Positions 1 through 7,994 of a DNA stretch of 64,000 nucleotides are shown one piece after another. A model generated the notes under the pieces. It was not told the DNA's origin. It ran no database searches and worked only from the letters and a program-made list of their open reading frames with translations. The translations under genes and the position numbers were made by a program. Source of the DNA: a virus; IMG/VR virus record IMGVR_UViG_3300048908_000307, positions 1-64,000 of that record; one strand, 5' to 3'. How positions within the stretch are numbered: the stretch's first letter is position 1; each line of letters opens with the position of its first letter.

Positions 1-14
1 CTCCTTGGGTGGTG

Positions 15-51
15 CCGGGCCCCCGCCTGATTTCGGCGGGCGGGAGCCCGG
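15..51. terminator. GC-rich hairpin after the RecT-like gene
   Basis: An imperfect inverted repeat (CCGGGC..CCGCC on the left, GGCGGGCGGGAGCCCGG on the right, short loop around 27-34) lies just past the stop codon of the leftward RecT-like gene. It could be a weak terminator or a processing hairpin. There is no clear T-tract. Confidence 0.4.
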
Positions 52-63
52 ACTTGGGGTGGG

Positions 64-864
64 CTACTGCTGGGCGTTCTTGCCGGTGATCTCGGCGCCG
101 GTGATGTGCTCGGGCGGGAAGGCTTCGTCGCGGGCGATCTCGCCGCGGTCGACGGAGCGGAAGATCGTGCCGAGCTTGGCGACGTCGCTCTCGTCCCACT
201 CCCCGCGCGGGCGGCCGATCTTCGTCTCCAGCTGCTTGGCGTTGACGCCCACCCGCTTGTAGCGGTCGACTTCCTGCTCGATGCGGTCGCTCAGGGAGGC
301 GCCGTCGCCCTTGGCGAGGGTCTGCTGGCAGATCTGGATGGCTTCGGCGGTGTAGTAGTCGGGCAGCACCGCGTAGATCGCCTCGCGGAGCCTGCGGGCG
401 CCGAGGTTGGCGTTGTTCTCGTACACGTCCCGCAGATCGGTGAGGGTCTTCTTGCCGCTGCGGGTGTCGCGGATGTGGGGGGCGATGAAGATCTGCGAGG
501 AGCGGGAGTTGCGCTCGAGGTCCCAGGCGTAGGCGAGGATCTCGGACTGGCCGAGCGCGGTGTCGCGGGACAGCTCCATCGTGCCGTGCTGGATGTTGCC
601 CCAGATCAGGGCGAGTTCGCGGGCGAGGTGGACGGACGGGCCGGAGACGGTCTGGCCGGCCTTCGGGTAGGAGAAGAACGCCTTCTCGGCGATGGCGAGC
701 TGGCTGCAGGCAAACCGCATTTCGTCCTGCGCGAGGCCGCGGTTGCGCGGGTTCTGCTTGGCGACGAACACGGCGGCCTTGACCTCGGCCTCGGCGCGGG
801 AGAGTTCGATCGCGGTGGCCTGCCCGATGTGGGCGGCCGGCTGGGTCTGGGCGGGGAAGTTCAC
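64..864 (-). CDS. RecT/Erf-like single-strand annealing protein
   Basis: The 266-aa product resembles phage single-strand annealing proteins of the RecT/Erf type, which pair complementary strands after exonuclease resection. The supporting stretch is the segment around residues 70-95 (GPSVHLARELALIWGNI), typical of that group, followed by a charged C-terminal half. I chose the GTG at 864 because GTGA overlaps the stop of the upstream exonuclease gene and AAGGA lies about 10 nt before it. A longer reading into the exonuclease gene has no support. The exonuclease plus annealing-protein pair is a classic phage recombination module. The family call is firm; the exact subfamily is not. Confidence 0.75.
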   Translation of the reverse strand: MNFPAQTQPAAHIGQATAIELSRAEAEVKAAVFVAKQNPRNRGLAQDEMRFACSQLAIAEKAFFSYPKAGQTVSGPSVHLARELALIWGNIQHGTMELSRDTALGQSEILAYAWDLERNSRSSQIFIAPHIRDTRSGKKTLTDLRDVYENNANLGARRLREAIYAVLPDYYTAEAIQICQQTLAKGDGASLSDRIEQEVDRYKRVGVNAKQLETKIGRPRGEWDESDVAKLGTIFRSVDRGEIARDEAFPPEHITGAEITGKNAQQ

Positions 865-1745
865 AGGTAGATGTCCTTGTCTCGGTTCTCGGCCCATCCG
901 GGCAGGGCGAGGTAGTTGGGGTCGGTGTCGCTGTAGCCGGGCCACTTGCCGGAGGCGGTGCACTCGGCGAAGACCTCGATGGCGGCGCGGTTTTTGGCGC
1001 GGCCGATCTCGCGGGCGAAGTAGTCGATGCCGACGACGTTCACCAGGTAGGGCGCGGTCTTCTCCTGGACGATGAACAGGAGTTCCGTGTCCTGGCCGCC
1101 GAGGGCGAGGGCCATGGCGGCTTCCTCGTACCAGGCGGTCTGCTGGTTGTAGCCGTAGTTGTCGAGGGCCTTCTGGAAGGCGTCGCTGCTGGCGTCGGCC
1201 GCGGTCTTGTAGTCGGGAATGATCAGGCGGCCGGACTGGATGGACGGCAGCCAGTCGAAGCGGACGCGGCGGCGGATACCGGTCGGGCCGTCGATCCAGA
1301 ACCCGGACTGCTCGGGGGCTCCGTAGGCGGGTTCGAGGAGCGCGGAGGCGAGGGGGTGGCGGCGGATGGCGGCGGCCATGTCGTCGACCATGTCGATCTC
1401 GTACTGCTTGAGCGGGATGCCGCCGCGGGCCCGAGCCTCAGCGACCTCAGCCTTCGCCGCCTTGGTGTTCCACGTGTCGTGGTCGACGAGGATCAGTTCC
1501 GCGCCGCGGCCGAGCACCTTCGCGTGGGCGGCGTTGCCGTAGTCGAAGGTCTTTTTCGCGGGCTGCGGGTTGTCCTGCTCGTACCGGAACTTGGCGGGGC
1601 AGGACGGCGGCAGCAGCTTGCGGGCGCCGGACGAGGAGAGGCTCGTCTTGTCCGCGTGGTACGCCTCGTTGGTGAGGTCGGTGTGCAGGCCGAGGGCGGG
1701 CGGCTCGGCGGCCGTCGTGACCGGCGGTTCGATGGTCGTGGTCAT
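861..1745 (-). CDS. RecE-like PD-(D/E)XK exonuclease
   Basis: The 294-aa protein looks like the phage RecE/Cas4-type nuclease family (PDDEXK_7, formerly DUF3799). Visible elements are an N-terminal SLSSSGARKLL segment, FDYGNAAH with a conserved His near residue 74, Asp164 in RFDW, the D-Y-K catalytic pair near 178-180, and Q-x3-Y near 202-206, the RecB-like motif IV. It should resect double-stranded ends to give 3' single strands for the downstream annealing protein. The start at 1745 forms ATGA with the preceding gene's stop. Confidence 0.82.
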   Translation of the reverse strand: MTTTIEPPVTTAAEPPALGLHTDLTNEAYHADKTSLSSSGARKLLPPSCPAKFRYEQDNPQPAKKTFDYGNAAHAKVLGRGAELILVDHDTWNTKAAKAEVAEARARGGIPLKQYEIDMVDDMAAAIRRHPLASALLEPAYGAPEQSGFWIDGPTGIRRRVRFDWLPSIQSGRLIIPDYKTAADASSDAFQKALDNYGYNQQTAWYEEAAMALALGGQDTELLFIVQEKTAPYLVNVVGIDYFAREIGRAKNRAAIEVFAECTASGKWPGYSDTDPNYLALPGWAENRDKDIYL

Positions 1746-2242
1746 GCGGCACCGCCTTCGATGAGCGAGGCGTAGTAGCAGTGGCCGGGGCGTTCGCTGT
1801 GGAGTTCGACGAGACCGGCGCGGTGCAGGTCTTCGAGGCAGCGCCGCGCGACGGAGCGGTAGACGTTGGTGCCCATGGCGCGGTGGAGCACCGACTTCGC
1901 CCGGCCCGGGGTCCATTCGCCGCCTTCGTCGGTGATGGCCTGGAGGAGCGCGGACTTTGCGAGGCGGGGGCCCATGGGGATCCGTTGGATCGCCTGGGGG
2001 TACAGCACGTAGGAGCGCTGTCCGTCGACGGTTCGAGGGATCAACTGGCTGCGGCGGGCGAGGTCTCGCAGGTCTCGGCGGGCGGCGTTGCGGCCGATGC
2101 CGGACCACGGGGTGACTGCGTACAGGTCTTGGGCGCGCTTGGTGGTGACGGGCTGCCGCGGGCTTTCCTTGATCAGCGCGAGGAGGCTGTCGCGGCGTGC
2201 GGTGACATCCAGGGCGCCCCTGGTCTCGATGGTGGTGGTCAT
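1742..2242 (-). CDS. Winged-helix-like DNA-binding protein
   Basis: The 166-aa product has two regions that read like winged helix-turn-helix folds. One is near residues 15-65 (VTTKRAQDLYAVTPWSGIG, then RRDLRDLARR). A second is near 95-150 (TPGRAKSVLHRAMG.. RRCLEDLHRAGLVELH). Such proteins are common in actinophage early operons, often next to recombination genes; the specific role is unknown. The ATG at 2242 overlaps the upstream stop and the TGA overlaps the exonuclease start, so translation is coupled on both sides. Confidence 0.65.
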   Translation of the reverse strand: MTTTIETRGALDVTARRDSLLALIKESPRQPVTTKRAQDLYAVTPWSGIGRNAARRDLRDLARRSQLIPRTVDGQRSYVLYPQAIQRIPMGPRLAKSALLQAITDEGGEWTPGRAKSVLHRAMGTNVYRSVARRCLEDLHRAGLVELHSERPGHCYYASLIEGGAA

Positions 2243-2343
2243 TCGCTGTCCTTGCTGGTGCTGGTGTCGGCGCAGTCTTCGCAGCGGCCGTCGGCGGTGA
2301 ACGGCCCGTCGGTGTCTCCGCATTCGCGGCAGGCGAGCGGCAT
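2239..2343 (-). CDS. 34-aa zinc-ribbon microprotein
   Basis: This tiny ORF encodes CxxC-x12-CxxC (Cys5, Cys8, Cys21, Cys24), a minimal zinc-ribbon arrangement. It is joined by ATGA overlaps to the genes on both sides, which is the main evidence that it is translated. A role in binding nucleic acid or protein is only inferred. Confidence 0.6.
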   Translation of the reverse strand: MPLACRECGDTDGPFTADGRCEDCADTSTSKDSE

Positions 2344-2573
2344 CAGAACGGGGTCCTTTCGGTGACGGCCCGGCGGGGCCAGAGGGGCAGGCGCCAGGTG
2401 CGGAGTTGGTCGAGGCAGGCGCATTCGTCCCAGTCGACGTCGGCGCCGTGTGGGATCCAGCCGCCGAGGTCGCCCCGGCAGTCGGGGCAGCCCGGCTTGG
2501 GCGTCCGGGTGAGGTGCACGGCCCGCTGGTGCAGTTCGAACTGCCAGCGGCCGAAGGTGCGGGTGAGGTACAT
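2343..2573 (-). CDS. Small cysteine-containing protein
   Basis: The 76-aa product carries CPDC near residue 29 and CAC near 52, possibly one zinc site. Its stop overlaps the start of the 34-aa gene (ATGA). Two hairpins separate it from the operon part upstream, so it may be transcribed at a reduced level or from its own promoter. No family is recognised. Confidence 0.55.
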   Translation of the reverse strand: MYLTRTFGRWQFELHQRAVHLTRTPKPGCPDCRGDLGGWIPHGADVDWDECACLDQLRTWRLPLWPRRAVTERTPF

Positions 2574-2602
2574 GGGGTCTCGTTTCTGGGTGCACTGAAG
2601 GT

Positions 2603-2647
2603 GGGTCCGCTCCCTCGGGCGGGGAGGTGCTCCTCGGGAGCGGACCC
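2603..2647. other. Perfect 12-bp stem-loop
   Basis: GGGTCCGCTCCC and GGGAGCGGACCC form a perfect inverted repeat around a 21-nt loop, 30 nt before the start of the 76-aa gene. It could act as an RNA processing or attenuation structure within the leftward operon. Confidence 0.55.
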
Positions 2648-2697
2648 TGGGTGGCGCGGAGTTGCAGGGACTCGACGCGCCGGTATGGGTGGTTGTT

Positions 2698-2735
2698 CGC
2701 CCCGCCGCCAGCCGGCAACATCCGGCGGCGGGGCG
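2698..2735 (-). terminator. Strong GC hairpin after gene 2739-3146
   Basis: CGCCCCGCCGCC pairs with GGCGGCGGGGCG across a 14-nt loop, starting 4 nt past a TAG stop. It looks like a partial terminator inside the early operon. There is no T-run, as is common in Streptomyces. Confidence 0.6.
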
Positions 2736-2738
2736 GGT

Positions 2739-3146
2739 CTAGGCGGCGCCCACGTCGGCCTGCTTCGTGCTGGCCTTGCTGACGACGAACTCCTCGACGG
2801 CGAACAGCTCGTCGTCCTGCGGCGGGAGCGCCTTCTCGGCGGCCTTGATCTTTCGGCGGACCGCGTCGTAGCAGGGGCGGCACATCGCGGCGAGACGCCG
2901 GGCCGGCAGCCGGGCCGCGGTCACGAAGTCGCCCTCGTTGATCGGGTCCCGCGGCATCGCGATGAGGATGACCTTGCCGACCTTGGAGACGTGCTGGCCG
3001 TTCTCCAGATCGCACCGCCCCTGCACGCGCTTGCGGTCCGGGTCGTGCTTCTTGCCGCACGCCCCCTTGCACTCGCAGCGGTCGCCCGCGTTCCTCATTA
3101 CCGCCGTCCACAGGGCGGCGCCGACTATCGGCGGGCGGACGGTCAT
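2739..3146 (-). CDS. Cys-cluster early phage protein
   Basis: The 135-aa product has CECKGACGKKH near residue 24 and further cysteines at CDL and MCRPCYD, so it probably binds zinc. The layout (Cys cluster, basic middle, C-x2-C-x-D) recalls HNH-like or zinc-finger phage proteins, but I see no convincing HNH catalytic motif. The ATG at 3146 overlaps the upstream stop (ATGA) and was preferred to an in-frame start 24 nt further upstream. Confidence 0.6.
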   Translation of the reverse strand: MTVRPPIVGAALWTAVMRNAGDRCECKGACGKKHDPDRKRVQGRCDLENGQHVSKVGKVILIAMPRDPINEGDFVTAARLPARRLAAMCRPCYDAVRRKIKAAEKALPPQDDELFAVEEFVVSKASTKQADVGAA

Positions 3147-3694
3147 GACGCCTCCCTCTCGTCGATCCACTGCTGGGCGATGCGGCCCGAGTAGGAGCGA
3201 TAGACGGTGCGGCCGGTGTCCCGGTCGACGACCCAGTGCGGGGCGGCCCGGTAGTCGTAGTTCGCCGACTTGTGCACGTAGTGCCGACCCTGGTCGCCGT
3301 CCTCGCGCTTGCGGATGTAGTTGATCTGGATGTCGTGCTTGCCGTGCACGCTGGTGGTGCGGTACCAGCCGCGCAGCCCGTGAAGTTCGACATAGGCGTC
3401 GAGTCGGGCCGCATACCAGGGGCGGTCCTCGTCAGGCGCTGACGTTTCGGCTGCGGCAAGCAGCGACAGCACGGCCGCCTCCCGGCAGGAATGCCACTCC
3501 CGGACACCCGCGCCAGTCGCCGCGCATTCGGCGGCCTGCTTGGCGAACCGGCGGGCGGAGTGCCTGGCGGTTGCGGTGAAGTAGTCGTCAAACGACTTCA
3601 GCGACCAGTCGTTGATCGCATCCCGGTCCGGCAGCGGGCCGTCCGGCATGCCGGTCAGATCGGCGAGATCGACAGTTGCGATAGCGGTCGCCAT
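3143..3694 (-). CDS. Hypothetical early protein, 183 aa
   Basis: No family is recognised. The protein starts MATAIATVDLADL, has an Ala-rich helical middle and an aromatic, charged C-terminal half with HYVHKSANYDYRAAPHW. Its stop overlaps the next gene and its start lies one base from the preceding stop, so it is a coupled member of the early operon. Confidence 0.6.
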   Translation of the reverse strand: MATAIATVDLADLTGMPDGPLPDRDAINDWSLKSFDDYFTATARHSARRFAKQAAECAATGAGVREWHSCREAAVLSLLAAAETSAPDEDRPWYAARLDAYVELHGLRGWYRTTSVHGKHDIQINYIRKREDGDQGRHYVHKSANYDYRAAPHWVVDRDTGRTVYRSYSGRIAQQWIDEREAS

Positions 3695-4216
3695 CTACGC
3701 CACCCCCTCGTCGGCCACGGCCCACGACGGGACGTGGGCCGGGTTGGTGGTGGCGAACGGCGCCTGGTGCAGCGGCACCACCGGGGTGATGACCGGGATC
3801 TCCTGCGTGCGTGCGGCGGCGGCTTCGGCGAGGGCGCCAATCTCCAGCCGCCGCTTGGCGTCCGCGAGCTGCTGCTCCAGGTCGGCCACCCACCGGCCGC
3901 GGGTTTCGGCGTCCTTCTCGGCGACGGCCCGCGCACCCTGCTCGGCGGCGAGTTCCTCGCGGAGGCGGCGGACGCCGCCTTCGAGGTCGTCGATGACCTG
4001 GAGCTGGATGACGAACGTGTCGTCAGCGCCAGCCTTCAGATTCCGCAGGGACGCGTTCTCCTCACGCAGGTCCGCGAGTTCGGCCATCGCCTGGTCCAGG
4101 GCTGCGGTCAGTGACGTCGCCTTGTCTTCGGCCCGCGTCAGCTCGCGCTGCAACTGCAGCCCGGTCTTGCCGCGATGGCGGTTCCGGTAGCGGGCGGGGA
4201 TCAGGTTCAGGCTCAC
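3695..4216 (-). CDS. Coiled-coil early protein
   Basis: The 173-aa product is dominated by heptad-rich helix (residues about 15-125, with repeated L-x-x-E/A-L patterns) followed by a Pro-rich tail. The GTG at 4216 forms GTGA with the upstream stop. It is probably an oligomeric accessory factor; the function is unknown. Confidence 0.6.
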   Translation of the reverse strand: MSLNLIPARYRNRHRGKTGLQLQRELTRAEDKATSLTAALDQAMAELADLREENASLRNLKAGADDTFVIQLQVIDDLEGGVRRLREELAAEQGARAVAEKDAETRGRWVADLEQQLADAKRRLEIGALAEAAAARTQEIPVITPVVPLHQAPFATTNPAHVPSWAVADEGVA

Positions 4217-4590
4217 GGCTGGCCTTCCTTCAGCTGCTGGTTGACGGTGGTGGCGACGGCGAGCTCGGTTTCGAGGTCGGCGATGTGGCGGGGTGCGAGC
4301 CGGATGTAGAGGCACCGCAGTCCGTCGGCGATCTTGGTGATCAGCGGGAGGCGTGCTGCCCTGCGGATCTGGTCGGGGCTCAGGTCGAGTGCGGCGACCA
4401 GGTCGAGGACTTCGCCCGCGACGGCCGGGTCCTTGCCGAGCTCCCGGCCGGCCTGCCGCGGGTCCTTGTCGTCGAGGTGGTGCGGATGATCGGCGGCGAC
4501 CCGGTAGGCGATACGGATTGCGGCCCTGCGCTGCAGTAGCGCGTCCGGGATGGACGGCTGCGGGCCGTAGTCGGCGAGCTCGCTGCCCAT
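4213..4590 (-). CDS. Hypothetical helical protein, 125 aa
   Basis: It starts MGSELADYGPQPS and is mostly predicted helix, with an LSPDQIRRAARL segment that might be a small HTH. The start overlaps the previous stop by one base (TGATG). A longer reading upstream runs antisense-like through the neighbouring gene and was not used. Confidence 0.6.
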   Translation of the reverse strand: MGSELADYGPQPSIPDALLQRRAAIRIAYRVAADHPHHLDDKDPRQAGRELGKDPAVAGEVLDLVAALDLSPDQIRRAARLPLITKIADGLRCLYIRLAPRHIADLETELAVATTVNQQLKEGQP

Positions 4591-5090
4591 CAGGCACCTC
4601 GCCTCTGCTGCCAGGTGGTGAGGTGGTTGCCGTCGGCGTGCCAGGTCTGCGGTTGGTTCCAGTCGGCGGCCGGGAACACGCCCTGCATGAGGGAGGCGAT
4701 CTGCCGGGATCCGCCGCGCGGCAGCTTCAAGTGCTGGCCGTCGGCGTTGCGGGCGGTGACGACGAACACGCGCTCCATCGGGCCGTGAACGTCCGTCCAT
4801 ACCGGGGTGAGGAGGACGGTGACGGCGCCGGGGATGATGCCGTGTATGCGCCAGCCGAGCTGCTTGGAGTGCCTGCGCCGGCGGGATGCGGCAGCGCGCC
4901 GCGGGTGCAGCGGGTGCGTTTCCCGGTCCATGGTGCGGCGGGAGCGCTGCAGTTCGAAGAACTCGCCGCGCACACCGCGGGACCAGTCCGCGAGATTCGG
5001 GCCGTAGATGGTGCTGTAGTCGGCGTCGAGCTGCACGAGGATCTGCTCCACGTCGTCCGCCAGCGGGCGGGGCTCCAGGGCGGTCGCCAT
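4590..5090 (-). CDS. Hypothetical early protein, 166 aa
   Basis: The product begins with an acidic helix, has a very basic stretch near residues 52-75 and then a beta-rich part (GIIPGAVTVLLTPVW, FVVTARNADGQHLKL). No family is recognised. One base separates its start from the upstream stop. Confidence 0.6.
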   Translation of the reverse strand: MATALEPRPLADDVEQILVQLDADYSTIYGPNLADWSRGVRGEFFELQRSRRTMDRETHPLHPRRAAASRRRRHSKQLGWRIHGIIPGAVTVLLTPVWTDVHGPMERVFVVTARNADGQHLKLPRGGSRQIASLMQGVFPAADWNQPQTWHADGNHLTTWQQRRGA

Positions 5091-5091
5091 C

Positions 5092-5313
5092 TCAGGCCAC
5101 CTCCCGCAACCTGCGGGCCCGAGAGTTGGCGGCGGCCTGCGCGGTGACGGTGGCCAGCTTGTCGAGGGCGGCCTGGCCGGACGGGCCGACGGCGAGGACC
5201 ACGTTGCCGAGGACGATGAGCGTGTGGCCGTCCTGCTCGGCGACCTGGATGTCGTCGGGGTTGCTGCCGAGGACGAGCGTCTGGTTGAGCAGGCGGGTCT
5301 GGTCGTCGATCAC
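5092..5313 (-). CDS. Hypothetical small protein, 73 aa
   Basis: The start is a GTG giving (V)IDDQTRLLNQTLVLGS, overlapping the previous TGA (GTGA). The N-terminal part looks like a small beta fold and the C-terminus an Arg-rich helix. Function is unknown. Confidence 0.55.
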   Translation of the reverse strand: MIDDQTRLLNQTLVLGSNPDDIQVAEQDGHTLIVLGNVVLAVGPSGQAALDKLATVTAQAAANSRARRLREVA

Positions 5314-5573
5314 GACTTCTCCTGGGGGCGCTTGGTGAGGTTCACGCGGAAGACAGGGATGGTGGAGTCGGGGTCGGCGTCGTGCAGCCAGTGCCGCTGC
5401 TCCTTGAGCTCGCCCGGGGTAGCGGGACGGCTGGACGTCGGGTGGGCGAGGAGCCAACGGAGCTTCGCCGCCGACTCCTCCACGCGGGCCGCAGCCCGCT
5501 GCCGGGCGACGAGGGCCTGCACGGTCTCCAGCGGCACGTCCAGGTCGCGGATCGGGCGCGGGGTCGTCGTCAT
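5310..5573 (-). CDS. Hypothetical small protein, 87 aa
   Basis: It starts MTTTPRPIRDLDVPLETVQALVARQR with ATGA overlap to its upstream neighbour and GTGA overlap to the next gene. Mostly helical and charged. No family is recognised. Confidence 0.55.
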   Translation of the reverse strand: MTTTPRPIRDLDVPLETVQALVARQRAAARVEESAAKLRWLLAHPTSSRPATPGELKEQRHWLHDADPDSTIPVFRVNLTKRPQEKS

Positions 5574-5815
5574 CGCCCGGCCTCCGCTCCGTCGCGCGGG
5601 GTGAGACCGGGGGCGCCCAGCTCGACGATCAGCGCGTCGAGGGCGTCGACTGCCTTGGTCGCGGCCGTCACCGGCATGTAGTCGGAGAACGAGCGGATCA
5701 GCTCGGTGCGGAGCTGGTGCCAGCGGGGGGTGGCGGGTTGCGGCGCCCAGTCCGCCGACAGCGGGACGCCCAGCTCGGCGATCGCGGCGGCCAGGCGGGG
5801 GTTGATGGCGGTCAT
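5570..5815 (-). CDS. Hypothetical small protein, 81 aa
   Basis: The product (MTAINPRLAAAIAELGV...) is a helical protein with an Ala/Asp-rich C-terminal half. ATGA overlaps link it to both neighbours in the early operon. Function is unknown. Confidence 0.55.
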   Translation of the reverse strand: MTAINPRLAAAIAELGVPLSADWAPQPATPRWHQLRTELIRSFSDYMPVTAATKAVDALDALIVELGAPGLTPRDGAEAGR

Positions 5816-6537
5816 GAGGCCACCGCCTGACGGGCGGCGTCGCACTGGCCGATGGCCCAGACGACCGCGTGGCACTGGTAGACGAAGTGGTAGCTGACCT
5901 TGTCGAGGTTCCAGTCGCCGACGTCGGAGAAGGCGAAGCCGCCGATCTCGCGTGTCTCGACCTCGTGACCTTCGCGCGTGTGGCCTTTGTAGATGGCCCA
6001 CATCGTGGCGTCGTGGGAAGACTCGTGATCCTTCGAAGCCCCGCACGTGCACTCGGCGCGGTAGGTGACGCCGTGCTCGAAGTCGTAGACCATCTGCATG
6101 GCCCAGTCCCGCGAGCACAGGCGGTCGCTCTCCAGGATCTGCTCACGGACCGCAGCGCGCAGACCGCGCGGGGCGCCCTCCTTGACCGCGTCCGCGACCT
6201 CAGACTTGACCTGAGCGACAAGCCGCTCCCGGTCGTACTCACGGACAGAGTCGGCACCGTTGACGAGCTTCGACGCCCACCGGTCCGGCTCCACGCGGAT
6301 GCCGCGCAGCCAGTCGAACATGTCCTCGGTGTCCGGGCCGAACCGCTCGAAGTGGTACGAGCCGTGAGACCCGGCGACCAGCAGGTTGTACGGCCACGTC
6401 ACCACGATCAGACGGTTCATCGACTTGGGGGCCGAGAACTCGATGTGGCGGAACAGGCCGTCCTCGCGCTGCGTCTTCAGCGTGGCCTCGGCGAAGTCGT
6501 TGGTGAAGTGGCGGGCGATCGCGGAGTAGTCGGTCAT
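5812..6537 (-). CDS. Hypothetical early protein, 241 aa
   Basis: One of the larger early proteins. It has an aromatic beta-rich N-terminal half (NRLIVVTWPYNLLVAG, HGSYHFERFGPDTEDMFDW), a helical middle and a C-terminal part with CTCG near residue 161. I recognise no catalytic motif. Coupled by ATGA to both sides. It reads like a conserved actinophage early gene of unknown role. Confidence 0.65.
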   Translation of the reverse strand: MTDYSAIARHFTNDFAEATLKTQREDGLFRHIEFSAPKSMNRLIVVTWPYNLLVAGSHGSYHFERFGPDTEDMFDWLRGIRVEPDRWASKLVNGADSVREYDRERLVAQVKSEVADAVKEGAPRGLRAAVREQILESDRLCSRDWAMQMVYDFEHGVTYRAECTCGASKDHESSHDATMWAIYKGHTREGHEVETREIGGFAFSDVGDWNLDKVSYHFVYQCHAVVWAIGQCDAARQAVAS

Positions 6538-6797
6538 GCGGGCTCACCGCCGCCAGGCAGGAGCAGAACCTCGTCCTCGGTGATGCTGCGGATCGTCCGC
6601 AAGTCGTCCTCGAGCGCCGACAGCTGGATGCGCATCCGGCCACTCACGTCCGTCAGGAACACCACGCGGTGATTCGCGAACGACACATCGTGGGCGACGA
6701 TCTTCTCGACGTGACCCGACATCCAGGTCAGCTCGTACAGGTCCGGCTCCAACGGCTCGTAGCCGCACGGCTCGGGGTTAGTGGATGATGAAGGCAC
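6534..6797 (-). CDS. Hypothetical small protein, 87 aa
   Basis: It starts at a GTG with a GAGG sequence a few bases upstream. The product is acidic and beta-rich (LYELTWMSGHVEKIVAHDVSF). About 100 bp of GC-rich non-coding sequence separates it from the Xis-like gene, so it may begin a sub-operon. Confidence 0.55.
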   Translation of the reverse strand: MPSSSTNPEPCGYEPLEPDLYELTWMSGHVEKIVAHDVSFANHRVVFLTDVSGRMRIQLSALEDDLRTIRSITEDEVLLLPGGGEPA

Positions 6798-6903
6798 GGT
6801 CTGCCTCTTCTCTCTACTGGATGGTGAGGGGTGGATCGCGCGGCGTGAGCCGCGGTGGCCCCGGCTGGCGGACTGGACTCCGGCGGTTGGGGCCGTTTGC
6901 CGC

Positions 6904-7158
6904 CTAGGCGGCGGTGGCGAGCTCGGCCGGCTTGCTGCGCGGCTTGCGCCCTGCGGCGTGGATGCGCATCCGGTCCGACTTGTTGGTGATCACGCGGCGT
7001 CCGGGCTTGCTCGCGAGCCTCAAGTCCTTGATGCGCGCTCGGATCGTGTCGACGCTGCAGCCCAGGACGTAGGCCGTTTCCTGGACGGTCATGAACTCCT
7101 GGTTCACGTCGGCTGGCGGCGTGGGGCGGCCGTATCGGAGGTACTTGTCGCTAGGCAC
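6904..7158 (-). CDS. Xis-like helix-turn-helix protein
   Basis: The 84-aa product has MTVQETAYVLGCSVDTIRARIKDLRL (residues about 23-48), a helix-turn-helix of the MerR/excisionase type in which the second helix reads DNA, followed by a basic tail. Placed second in the lytic operon, opposite the repressor and 1.3 kb from the integrase, it is a reasonable candidate for the recombination directionality factor or an early regulator. Its GTG start overlaps the end of the Cro-like gene by 8 nt. Confidence 0.65.
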   Translation of the reverse strand: MPSDKYLRYGRPTPPADVNQEFMTVQETAYVLGCSVDTIRARIKDLRLASKPGRRVITNKSDRMRIHAAGRKPRSKPAELATAA

Positions 7159-7411
7159 TGGGGTTCTCCTCGGGGGGTGTGGTCTCGGGTGGGGCCAAGA
7201 TCAGTTCTGTTTCGTTCGCCCCCAGGGCCTTGCGCAGGCGCTGATACGGGGCTGGTCTCATGCGCTTGCGGGTGCCGTTCTCTATGTGGCTGAGGTAGCG
7301 CCGGCTGATCAGCGCGCTTCTGGCCATGTCTGCGAGTTCGACCCCGGCGTTCTTTCGCAGTTCACGGGCGACCTGCCCGTTCACCAGGAAGGTGGTTGGG
7401 GGTTGGTACAT
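7151..7411 (-). CDS. Cro-like XRE regulator
   Basis: The 86-aa protein carries an XRE-type HTH at residues about 13-60 (VARELRKNAGVELADMARSALISRRYLSHIENG). It is the first gene of the leftward early operon and diverges from the repressor gene across a 166-bp operator region. By analogy with temperate phages it should act as the Cro-like switch protein; this comes from position and fold only. Confidence 0.75.
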   Translation of the reverse strand: MYQPPTTFLVNGQVARELRKNAGVELADMARSALISRRYLSHIENGTRKRMRPAPYQRLRKALGANETELILAPPETTPPEENPSA

Positions 7412-7577
7412 GTCTAGAAGTTAGCCTTAGGTAGCCTCGTTGTCTAGCCCTAGTTAGGAACAAATCGGGCTGACTATCTAGCCGAAGTTAGGCCTACCTC
7501 AAACGTGCTGGTCACGGATTCGGCCTTAGTTGCCCCTGGTCCTAGCTGGCCCTGGCTGGCCCTGCCAAGATGTCCCC
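7412..7577. promoter_or_regulatory. Divergent lysis/lysogeny operator region
   Basis: Between the Cro-like and repressor genes lie near-identical sites TCTAGCCCTAGTTAGG (7443-7458) and TCTAGCCGAAGTTAGG (7477-7492), 34 bp apart and differing at two positions. A related TCTAGAAGTTAG (7413-7424) and a looser CCTTAGTTGCC (about 7524) also occur. This is the arrangement of repeated operators at a phage immunity switch. The -10-like CAAGAT at 7566-7571 lies 6 nt before the repressor ATG, suggesting a leaderless repressor mRNA. Confidence 0.7.
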
Positions 7578-7994
7578 ATGTCGACACCCGACCTGGCCGC
7601 CCTCGCCAAAGCCGTGAAGGCGCAACGCCTCGCCCTGTTCCCGTCACGCCTGGCCGCAGCAAAGGCGGCAGAGATCTCGAAGGACACCTGGGCTCGCGTC
7701 GAGGACGGCCTCACGGTCCGCGACGGGACCTACGCCAAGATGGAGCCAGCGCTCCAGTGGGCGGCCGGAAGCTGCGAAGCGATCCTGCGCGGCGAAAATC
7801 CGACAGGAGCCGTGCCGGTCGAGGGCGGCGTCCCCGGCGCCGTGAAGACGACCCTCACGGGAGAGGACCTGAGCGAAGACGTGCGCGAGACCGTGCAGCT
7901 GGCGGCGATCGCCACGACCGGTCTGTCAGCCGACGAGATCCGGGCACTGAGCGAGCGGGTGGTCCAAGATCTCAGGAAGCGCGGCCGGATCTGA
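7578..7994 (+). CDS. Putative phage repressor (immunity)
   Basis: The 138-aa product has an N-terminal XRE-like HTH (residues about 5-50, LAALAKAVKAQR.. AAAKAAEISKDTWARVEDG) and a C-terminal helical region. It is transcribed away from the early operon and toward the integrase, the usual place for the lysogeny repressor. I chose the ATG at 7578 since a -10-like element sits 6 nt upstream; an earlier in-frame ATG lies in the operator region. There is no peptidase domain, so induction by RecA-stimulated self-cleavage is not expected. Confidence 0.7.
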   Translation: MSTPDLAALAKAVKAQRLALFPSRLAAAKAAEISKDTWARVEDGLTVRDGTYAKMEPALQWAAGSCEAILRGENPTGAVPVEGGVPGAVKTTLTGEDLSEDVRETVQLAAIATTGLSADEIRALSERVVQDLRKRGRI

